Below are positions 57,816 to 64,000 of a DNA stretch of 64,000 nt, in pieces; the stretch's first letter is position 1, and every line of letters starts with the position of its first letter. The notes below the pieces were generated by a model. The model worked only from the letters and a program-made list of their open reading frames with translations, ran no database searches and had not been told where the DNA came from. Both the position numbers and the translations under genes were made by a program. The stretch is from assembly GCF_011046975.1 (NCBI RefSeq), contig NZ_CP049253.1:434001-498000 (forward strand), read 5' to 3'. This DNA comes from Microbacterium amylolyticum. GTDB taxonomy: Bacteria; Actinomycetota; Actinomycetes; Actinomycetales; Microbacteriaceae.

Positions 57816-57885
57816 GTTACCCTGCCCCACGCCAAAGCGTTACGGACGAGTTACGAGAACCCCCGATGTGTAAACGCTGTGTTTC
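57816..57885. promoter_or_regulatory. candidate GlnR-type nitrogen control region upstream of amt
   Basis: GTTAC pentamers at 57816-57820, 57839-57843 and 57850-57854 (the last two exactly 6 bp apart), then GTAAA-6 bp-GTTTC at 57870-57885. GlnR boxes are built from GTnAC and GAAAC units 6 bp apart. The match is by spacing and pentamers only. The gap 57725-57957 otherwise shows no gene. Confidence 0.45.
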
Positions 57886-57957
57886 GCGACCCGGCAAAAA
57901 CGACATGTGTTCCCCATGACCGTGCCACATTGCACAGAAAAGGACCGCCTGCGCCGC

Positions 57958-58998
57958 CTATGCGTGCGTCGACGCGACCAGCCGAGAAATCGCCCGCAGA
58001 TACTTCTTGCGGTATCCGCCGCGCAGCATCTCCTCGCTAAACACCTCGTTCAGAGGCGTACCCGTTGCACGAATCGGGAGCTGAGCGTCGTACACCCTGT
58101 CGACGAAAGCGACGAAGCGCAGCGCTTCTGACTGGTCCGTGAGTAACGTGACCTCGCGCAGCCCCACCGCTCGAATCTGGTCGATCAGGCGGATGTAGCG
58201 CGAGGGGTGCACATGAGCAAGGTGAGCGATCAGCTCACGGAAGTCGTCGTCCGAGGCGGTGCCGCCTCCCGCTGATGTGGCAAGGGCCGCGTCGAAGTCG
58301 CCTTCGTCTTCCACCGATGCGCCGCTATCAAGGGAGCGCTGACGGAAGTCGACACCATCGATGCGTATGGTGCGGAAGCTGTCGGCCATGCCCTGAATCT
58401 CGCGGAGGAAGTCCTGCGCAGCGAAGCGTCCCTCACCGAGCGCGTTCGGAGGCGTATTGCTGGTGGCCGCCAGGCGGGTACCCGTCGAAACGAGTTCGCC
58501 GAGGAGGCGCGTCATGACCATCGTGTCGCCGGGGTCATCCAGCTCGAACTCATCGACGCACACAAGCGCTGTTCCGCGAAGAAGGTCCACGGTGTTCTTG
58601 TATCCGAGCGCTCCGACGAGGGCGGTGTACTCAATAAACGATCCGAAGAGCTTTCGCTGCGCCGGAACGGCGTGATAAATGGCTGCCAGAAGGTGCGTCT
58701 TGCCGACTCCGAATCCGCCATCCAGATACACGCCGGGTTTCACGGGCGCATCGATGCGCTGCTTCTTCCGTCCGAATGAAAACAGCCCGCGCGCTGCAAT
58801 CGGCTGTGCGCCGACGGCAAACTGAGCGAGAGCGTCCTTGGCTTCACCCTGCGACGGATAGGAGTCGTCGACGCGGTAAGTATCGAACGTCGCGTGATCA
58901 AACTGCGGCGGCGGCACGAGGCTCGAGAGCATCTCCTCGCCTGTTAGCTGAGGGAAGCGCTCAACGAGGCGCACAGTCGTCGCTGTCACGGGAGTCAT
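57958..58998 (-). CDS. zapE: ZapE/AFG1-like ATPase
   Basis: From the ATG at 58996-58998 the protein has 346 residues. It has Walker A GGFGVGKT at 94-101, Walker B VCVDEFELDDPGDTM, and SNTPPNALGEGRF as sensor region, the pattern of the AFG1/ZapE family. In E. coli ZapE affects division; the actinobacterial role is not known. The gene is divergent from the SufE-like gene with 58 bp between starts. Confidence 0.9.
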   Translation of the reverse strand: MTPVTATTVRLVERFPQLTGEEMLSSLVPPPQFDHATFDTYRVDDSYPSQGEAKDALAQFAVGAQPIAARGLFSFGRKKQRIDAPVKPGVYLDGGFGVGKTHLLAAIYHAVPAQRKLFGSFIEYTALVGALGYKNTVDLLRGTALVCVDEFELDDPGDTMVMTRLLGELVSTGTRLAATSNTPPNALGEGRFAAQDFLREIQGMADSFRTIRIDGVDFRQRSLDSGASVEDEGDFDAALATSAGGGTASDDDFRELIAHLAHVHPSRYIRLIDQIRAVGLREVTLLTDQSEALRFVAFVDRVYDAQLPIRATGTPLNEVFSEEMLRGGYRKKYLRAISRLVASTHA

Positions 58999-59056
58999 CA
59001 CAGAAAATGGTACTTCGCTGGCATGGCGTTCACGACCACGCGTACTCTGTCGTGCG

Positions 59057-59497
59057 ATGACTGACACACTCCCCCCGGCCCTAGCCGAGATCCGCGATGA
59101 CATCCTTTCCGTCGAGGGCGCAGATCGTCTGCACATGCTCGTCGAAATCGGCGATGAGCTACCGCCCGCGCCCGAGCCGTACGCATCCGACCCCTCTCAA
59201 GCTGAACGTGTCACTGAGTGCCAGTCTCCCGTTTTCATCGCCATCGAGGTCGTCGACGACATCGTCACGATGCACGCCATCGCGCCAGCCGAGGCCCCGA
59301 CGACCCGCGGATTCGCCACGATTCTCGCGCAGGGCATCAGCGGAGCCCCGCGCGCGCAGGTTCTCGCGATCCCGGACGATTTCCCCACGACACTGGGGCT
59401 GGGGGCGTTGGTTTCTCCGCTCCGGATCAGCGGAATGGTCGGCATGCTGCGTCGCGCGAAACGACAGGTCGCTGCTCAGGCGCAAGTCACGGGGTGA
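59057..59497 (+). CDS. sufE: SufE-like Fe-S assembly protein
   Basis: A 146-residue protein resembling SufE: conserved Cys55 in VTECQSPVF (where SufE has G-C-x-S-x-V) accepts sulfur from a cysteine desulfurase. The N-terminal ADRLHMLVEIGDELPP is also typical. In actinobacteria such genes often lie beside a rhodanese gene, but none is seen here. It ends 11 bp inside the convergent hydrolase gene. Confidence 0.88.
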   Translation: MTDTLPPALAEIRDDILSVEGADRLHMLVEIGDELPPAPEPYASDPSQAERVTECQSPVFIAIEVVDDIVTMHAIAPAEAPTTRGFATILAQGISGAPRAQVLAIPDDFPTTLGLGALVSPLRISGMVGMLRRAKRQVAAQAQVTG

Positions 59498-60677
59498 TCT
59501 TCTCGCTGAGCCAGCGCCGAATGCGGTTTGACCAGCGGGCCTCGTCGTAGTTCCACAACTTCGTGTGCCGGGCCTCGGAATAGATGTCCAGCTCAACGAG
59601 ATCGGGTCGCGCTTCCGCGAGGGCCCGAGACGCGCCAGAGGGCACGAAGCCATCATCGTCGCTATGGAGAATCAGGACCGGCTGTTCGAGCTCATCAGCG
59701 CGTCGCACCAGATCAAGATCGTCGAGCGAGATCGGGTCTCCGGCACGAACCACGCGCGACCACGACCGCACCGTGAGCTGACGCTTTGCCAGGTGAGAAA
59801 CGGCCGAAGGAATGCGAAGAGCACGCGCCTGATGATCGAGGACGATGCGCCAGTCCACAACAGGCGACTCGAGGATGAGTCCGGCGATGACATCGGAATG
59901 ATCGGTGTTCAACGCTGTTTGAAGCGCGATTGCGCCCCCCATCGACCACCCCATCAAAACGACGCGCGAGGCCCCGCGCTCTCGCGCATACGCGATCGCC
60001 GCGTCGACGTCGCGCCATTCTGTTGCTCCCAGCCCATAGCGGCCCGACTGAGAGGGCGGCGCCTCACCGTCATTGCGGTAGGAAATCGCGAGCGTCGAGA
60101 GCCCGGCGTCGCGGAACACGGGAACCGCACGCAGAACCTCAGACCGGGTCGTGCCGCGACCATGCACGGCGACGACCCACGTGGAACCCGCCCCGCCCTG
60201 GGCGGGAAAGTACCAGGCGGGGCACGGGCCCACCGGCGACGGAATCTCCACGTCCTCGTAGGGCAGGTGAAGCTGCGAGGCGTGGTCGAAATACCACCCG
60301 CTGAAGGTGGCGTCCCGCCCAATCAGATCGGTGGGTCCTACGTGCGTCAGCAGCTTTCGCGTGACAGCTGTGTCGTCCTTCCTGACCACAGCGCCGAGCT
60401 TCAGATAGGACCGTGATCCGTTCACGAACAGGCCGTACCGACCGGGCAGGACGGTATCCGTCGTCTTCGTGAGAGTGATCGTTTGCGCGTCCCTGTCAAT
60501 CTCGCGTACTTCTGTGTCGGCGAGACGCTTGGTGAAGGGGGTCACCACGCGACGCGCAACCGTAAAGGCCACGGCCGTTGCGCCGATCATGACACCGAGC
60601 GCTGCCGCGAGCCCCAGGGCGATCGCTTCCGCCCAGCCCCTGCGAACGATGACGGCGCGCCTTGATCCACTCACCAC
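59487..60677 (-). CDS. alpha/beta hydrolase, membrane-anchored
   Basis: A 396-residue protein with a single N-terminal membrane helix (about 14-41), a beta-rich middle domain of unknown type (about 50-155) and an alpha/beta hydrolase domain (about 160-390). Nucleophile Ser is in MGWSMGGAIAL, acid Asp in LHSDDDGFVPS, and catalytic His in SEARHTKLWN. The substrate is unknown. Its end overlaps the SufE-like gene by 11 bp, convergent. Confidence 0.82.
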   Translation of the reverse strand: MVSGSRRAVIVRRGWAEAIALGLAAALGVMIGATAVAFTVARRVVTPFTKRLADTEVREIDRDAQTITLTKTTDTVLPGRYGLFVNGSRSYLKLGAVVRKDDTAVTRKLLTHVGPTDLIGRDATFSGWYFDHASQLHLPYEDVEIPSPVGPCPAWYFPAQGGAGSTWVVAVHGRGTTRSEVLRAVPVFRDAGLSTLAISYRNDGEAPPSQSGRYGLGATEWRDVDAAIAYARERGASRVVLMGWSMGGAIALQTALNTDHSDVIAGLILESPVVDWRIVLDHQARALRIPSAVSHLAKRQLTVRSWSRVVRAGDPISLDDLDLVRRADELEQPVLILHSDDDGFVPSGASRALAEARPDLVELDIYSEARHTKLWNYDEARWSNRIRRWLSEKITP

Positions 60678-60699
60678 GCTCCCAGCTTAATGTGAGGTT

Positions 60700-61266
60700 G
60701 TGACCAGCGATGGGAGAACTCCCGCCGAATTCAAGGTGGCCGCGGAGAAGCTCCGTGGTGCTGAGTTTCGTTCCGACCTCGTCGTCGCCGAGATTCCTTC
60801 GCCGCGCGGCGTTGCCCCGCACGCGATTGCCTTCGCCGGGGACGTCCGACCGGATGAGCACGGTGATTCCCCGTTTGGAACGGGCCGCTTTCTTCTTCTC
60901 TTCGACGAGAGCGAGCCGGACGCATGGGGCGGCCCTTGGCGTGTCGTCGCCTTCGCCCAGGCGCCACTCGAGCCAGAGATCGGATCCGACCCCCTTCTCG
61001 CTGATGTTGCCTGGTCGTGGCTCGTCGACGCACTGGCATCACGCGGAGCACGGCACACAGCGGCATCGGGCACCGCGACAAAGACTCTGTCGCGGGGTTT
61101 TGGTTCGCTTGCCTACCAGGGTGACGGCGCACAGATCGAGCTGCGCGCGTCATGGTCACCGATAACGCCTTCCCTCGCGCACATCGAGGCGTGGGCGGAG
61201 CTGGTGTGCATGTTGGCCGGGCTGCCGCCGGGCTCCGAGCAGATCGCGCTCATCAGGCAGCGATAG
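60700..61266 (+). CDS. DUF3000 family protein
   Basis: A 188-residue soluble protein typical of DUF3000, known only from actinobacteria. Landmarks are PSPRGVAPHAIAFAGDVR, GTGRFLLLFDE and DPLLADVAWSWLVDAL. The start is a GTG at 60700; no function is known. It is adjacent to rnd, the usual arrangement. Confidence 0.85.
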   Translation: MTSDGRTPAEFKVAAEKLRGAEFRSDLVVAEIPSPRGVAPHAIAFAGDVRPDEHGDSPFGTGRFLLLFDESEPDAWGGPWRVVAFAQAPLEPEIGSDPLLADVAWSWLVDALASRGARHTAASGTATKTLSRGFGSLAYQGDGAQIELRASWSPITPSLAHIEAWAELVCMLAGLPPGSEQIALIRQR

Positions 61267-61337
61267 ACAGCGCTATTCGACCGTTCGCGTCTGCCGGGTG
61301 ACAATGGGATGTCAGCCGCACAAGAAGGAGCATCACC

Positions 61338-62534
61338 ATCGGGTACCGAGTCATCGACACCGCAGAGGGCCTGGCGCACGCAGCGCAGGCTCTCGCAGCA
61401 ACGACGGGGCCAGTTGCGGTAGACGTCGAGAGGGCCTCCGGTTTTCGGTACAGCGCCCGCGCTTACCTTGTCCAGGTTGCGCGCCGCGGCGCCGGGGTCT
61501 TCCTCTTTGACCCACCAGCGATCGGCGGTGACTTCACCGTTCTCCAGAACGCGATCGGCGATGCGGAGTGGGTGTTCCACGCGGCCAACCAGGATCTCCC
61601 GTCACTCGCCGAAATCGGTCTCGTGCCGCCGCGCATCTTCGACACGGAGCTCTCCGCACGCCTTCTGGGGTGGCCAAAGGTTGGGCTGGGTGCGGTTGTC
61701 GAACGCACGCTCGGCATTGTGCTGCGTAAGGAGCACTCCGCAGCCGACTGGTCCACCCGGCCCCTCCCCCAAGACTGGATAGAGTATGCGGCGCTTGATG
61801 TCGAGCATCTGCTGGATGTGCGCGACATCATCGCCGACGAACTCGCCGAGACCGGAAAGAGCGAGTGGGCGACAGAGGAGTTCGAAGAGGTTCGCACCCG
61901 ACTCCCCAAACCGCAGCCAGCCGAGCCCTGGCGCAAACTCAATGGCGTCAGCAAGCTTCGTGGACGATCTGCGCTCGCGGTTGCCCGTCAATTCTGGTTG
62001 GTGCGCGATGAGCTCGCCCGCTCCACGGACACGGCGCCCGGCCGGCTCGTCCCAGACCGTTCCGTCGTCGCGGCGGTCGCAGCTAATCCCCGGACCAAGA
62101 ATCAGCTTGCCGGACTTCGAGAGTTCCAGGGCCGCGCCAGCCGAACAGAAATCGACCGCTGGTGGCAGGCCTTCGTCGACGGTCGCGAAACGACTGACCT
62201 CCCGGCAGAGCGCATCCCCTCCGATGCATTGCCCCCGGTGAAGGCCTGGGCAGCCAAGCGGCCGGACGCCGATGCACGGCTGAAGGCCGCGAAACCCGCC
62301 ATCGAAGCGCACGCCGAGTTCCTCTCAATTCCCACCGAGAATCTGCTCACACCCGAGCACCTCCGACGTGTCAGCTGGAATCCACCGGCTGACATCACCG
62401 AGTCTTCTGTTGCCGCAGCTTTGCGTGATCAGGGGGCCCGCGCGTGGCAGGCGACGCAGACGGCACCGCTCATCGTGAGGGCGTTTGTTCAGGCGACGCA
62501 ATCCGTTCCCGAGAGCCCGGACCTCGCTTCGTAG
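61338..62534 (+). CDS. rnd: ribonuclease D with HRDC domain, apparent ATC start
   Basis: 3'-5' exoribonuclease for tRNA and other RNA 3' ends. Homology begins well upstream of the first canonical start (GTG 61572). The frame reads YRVIDTAEGLAHAAQ, then the Exo I site VAVDVERASGFRYSARAY with the catalytic Asp-x-Glu, VQVARRGAGVFLFDPP, and on to the Exo II/III region and an HRDC domain (about 205-290). No ATG, GTG or TTG lies in frame between the in-frame stop at 61299 and 61572. AAGGAG at 61325-61330 stands 7 nt before ATC 61338, so AUC initiation or a mutated ATG is likely. From ATC the protein is 398 residues. It neighbours DUF3000, as usual. Confidence 0.82.
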   Translation: MGYRVIDTAEGLAHAAQALAATTGPVAVDVERASGFRYSARAYLVQVARRGAGVFLFDPPAIGGDFTVLQNAIGDAEWVFHAANQDLPSLAEIGLVPPRIFDTELSARLLGWPKVGLGAVVERTLGIVLRKEHSAADWSTRPLPQDWIEYAALDVEHLLDVRDIIADELAETGKSEWATEEFEEVRTRLPKPQPAEPWRKLNGVSKLRGRSALAVARQFWLVRDELARSTDTAPGRLVPDRSVVAAVAANPRTKNQLAGLREFQGRASRTEIDRWWQAFVDGRETTDLPAERIPSDALPPVKAWAAKRPDADARLKAAKPAIEAHAEFLSIPTENLLTPEHLRRVSWNPPADITESSVAAALRDQGARAWQATQTAPLIVRAFVQATQSVPESPDLAS

Positions 62535-62611
62535 GTATTCCCCAAGTAGTTGGCGCCCACGTAGTGGGGTTCCCATAGGCTGAGGGAGAACATTCGATCT
62601 CAGGAGGCAAT

Positions 62612-63823
62612 GTGGCCCAGCTGACGGACGTCTACTTCGTCGACGGCGTACGAACCCCATTCGGGCGCGCCGGCGATAAGGGCATCTACGCTCATACCCG
62701 CGCGGACGATCTTGTCGTCAAGTCGATCATCGGCTTGATGGAGCGCAACGCATCGGTTCCCAAGGACCGAATCGACGATGTGGCAATTGCCGCGACATCC
62801 CAGACAGGCGACCAGGGCCTCACCCTCGGTCGTACAACCGCGATGCTCGCCGGACTCCCCATCTCCGTCCCCGGACTGGCAATCGAGCGCATGTGCGCCG
62901 GAGCCCTCACGGCCGTGACAACAATGGGCGCGTCGATCGGCGTCGGCATGTACGACGTGGCTATCGCCGGTGGCGTCGAGCACATGGGGCGGCACCCTAT
63001 CGGGTCCAACGCTGACCCCAACCCCCGCTTCGTCGCCGAGAAGCTCGTCGACCCGCAGTCGCTCAATATGGGTGTCACGGCCGAACGCCTGCACGACCGT
63101 TTTCCGCAGTTGACTAAGGAGCGTGCGGACCGCTACGGGATGCTCAGCCAACAGAAGGTGCAAGAAGCGTACGACCGCGGCGACATCCAGAAGGATCTCG
63201 TCCCGGTTTCTGTGGCCGATGCTGACGGCGCGTTTTCGCTCGCAACGGTGGACCAGGGCCGCCGGCCCGAAACGACGCTTGAAGGACTCGGGGCGCTGAA
63301 AACGCCGTTCCGCCCCCACGGGCGCGTGACGGCCGGCACATCCTCACCTCTCACCGACGGCGCGACGGTCAGCCTTCTCGCCGGCGGAGATGCGGTCCGC
63401 GAACTCGGCCTCACGCCGAAGATGCGTATGGTCTCGTTCGGATTCGCCGGAGTTGAGGCCGAGGTCATGGGCATCGGACCGATTCCCTCGACCGAGAAGG
63501 CGCTCGCAAAAGCGGGCCTCACCATCGACGACATTGATCTGTTCGAGCTGAACGAAGCATTCGCCGTTCAGGTGCTCTCGTTCCTCGATCACTTCGGGGT
63601 CGCTGATGACGACCCGCGCGTCAACCCCTGGGGCGGCGCAATCGCTCTCGGCCACCCCCTCGCTGCCAGCGGCGTTCGGCTGATGATTCAGCTTGCCGCG
63701 CAGTTCGAACAGCGGCCGGACGTGCGGTATGGACTGACCGCCATGTGCGTTGGCCTCGGCCAGGGCGGCACCGTGATCTGGGAGAACCCGTTCTACACGG
63801 GCAAGAAGGCGAAGAGGAAGTGA
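62612..63823 (+). CDS. fadA: acetyl-CoA C-acyltransferase (thiolase)
   Basis: Thiolysis in fatty-acid beta-oxidation. From GTG 62612 (8 nt after AGGAGG) it has 403 residues. Thiolase signatures: nucleophile Cys95 in ERMCAGALT, NEAFAVQ, GHPLAASG with catalytic His, and the second Cys in AMCVGLGQGG. It is followed by fadB with 5 bp between genes, forming the fad complex operon. Confidence 0.95.
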   Translation: MAQLTDVYFVDGVRTPFGRAGDKGIYAHTRADDLVVKSIIGLMERNASVPKDRIDDVAIAATSQTGDQGLTLGRTTAMLAGLPISVPGLAIERMCAGALTAVTTMGASIGVGMYDVAIAGGVEHMGRHPIGSNADPNPRFVAEKLVDPQSLNMGVTAERLHDRFPQLTKERADRYGMLSQQKVQEAYDRGDIQKDLVPVSVADADGAFSLATVDQGRRPETTLEGLGALKTPFRPHGRVTAGTSSPLTDGATVSLLAGGDAVRELGLTPKMRMVSFGFAGVEAEVMGIGPIPSTEKALAKAGLTIDDIDLFELNEAFAVQVLSFLDHFGVADDDPRVNPWGGAIALGHPLAASGVRLMIQLAAQFEQRPDVRYGLTAMCVGLGQGGTVIWENPFYTGKKAKRK

Positions 63824-63828
63824 CCGCG

Positions 63829-64000
63829 ATGACGACGAACTACGATCAGATCGATTTCTCCGCCCTTGATGCGGCCGCCGAGGGCGAGGTCGTCACCCAC
63901 TCACTCGTGCGGGATGTTTCGCTCGCGTCCGGCCGCACGCTGGCGCTGATCACACTGCACAACGGCCAGGACTACAAGCGGCCGAACACGATCGGCCCGC
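63829..64000 (+). CDS. fadB: 3-hydroxyacyl-CoA dehydrogenase/enoyl-CoA hydratase, multifunctional (partial)
   Basis: The first 57 residues of a fatty-acid oxidation protein are in the window: MTTNYDQIDFSALD, then LVRDVSLASGRTLALITL and NGQDYKRPNTIGP, which matches the start of the crotonase domain of actinobacterial FadB. A GTG at 63820 overlapping the fadA stop is a second start candidate. The rest lies beyond the window. Confidence 0.8.
   Translation, partial: MTTNYDQIDFSALDAAAEGEVVTHSLVRDVSLASGRTLALITLHNGQDYKRPNTIGP

Noticed and set aside
61304..61510. ATG at 61304 as the rnd start
   Set aside because: It is in a different frame and gives MGCQPHKKEHHH, unrelated to RNase D; using it would need a frameshift.
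1..64000. CRISPR array, insertion sequence or prophage
   Set aside because: I saw no regularly spaced repeats, no transposase and no phage structural genes anywhere in the window.

Overview
The window is a stretch of actinobacterial chromosome, GC-rich and densely packed, most probably from a Microbacteriaceae (Microbacterium-like) species. This rests on three things. First, gene order: his genes, rpe-rsmB-fmt-priA-metK-rpoZ-gmk-pyrF-carBA-pyrC-pyrB-pyrR, then nusB-efp-aro genes, alaS-rpsD, rsh-secF-secD-yajC-ruvBAC-yebC, HIT-thrS, and DUF3000-rnd-fadA-fadB, which follow the backbone known from Mycobacterium and its relatives. Second, lineage-type proteins: an mIHF-guanylate kinase fusion, a PriA without helicase motifs, and DUF3000. 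Third, the many 4-8 bp gene overlaps. Nearly everything is housekeeping.

Layout. 1-3352 (minus): end of a tryptophan-operon membrane protein, hisI, hisF, hisG, hisE, rpe. 3402-4838 (plus): an unrecognised single-pass membrane protein. 4887-12696 (minus): rsmB, fmt, priA, metK, rpoZ, gmk fusion, pyrF. 12693-20474 (minus): carB, carA, a small membrane protein, pyrC, pyrB, pyrR, with a PyrR-type RNA site in the leader. 20589-30959 (minus): nusB, efp, aroB, aroK, aroC, aroE, mltG, ruvX, alaS, a small membrane protein, rpsD. 31129-32457: rarA. 32627-34704 (plus): a DUF349 protein and an AbiEi-like protein whose start codon lies in a perfect 16-bp palindrome. 34696-44687 (minus): rsh, secF, secD, yajC, a DUF3307-like/SatD-like pair with a candidate operator, ruvB, ruvA, ruvC, yebC. 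44774-49454: an L,D-transpeptidase and a vitamin B6 cluster (pdxY, pdxR, pdxS, pdxT). 49538-52507 (minus): HIT protein, thrS, ankyrin protein. 52623-53327: five tRNA genes (Gly twice, Val twice, Cys) and a tRNA remnant. 53374-56352 is a decayed accessory patch beside tRNA-Val(CAC), with an integrase-like remnant, an NAD-dependent oxidoreductase, a DUF1611 fragment, a LysM lipoprotein and a PemK-like protein. 56474-64000: amt, zapE, sufE-like, an alpha/beta hydrolase, DUF3000, rnd, fadA and the start of fadB.

The pyr genes form one overlapping operon making UMP, probably sensed through PyrR. The aro genes run from DAHP to chorismate. The pdx cluster combines de novo PLP synthesis with salvage and a MocR regulator. 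Most notable are: the palindrome over the AbiEi-like start; the SatD/DUF3307-like pair with its operator; rnd apparently starting at ATC; a yebC terminator that contains the ruvC ribosome-binding site; and the absence of coaBC and trpE from their usual positions. I found no CRISPR array, complete mobile element or intact prophage, and no clear new multi-gene system beyond the SatD pair.
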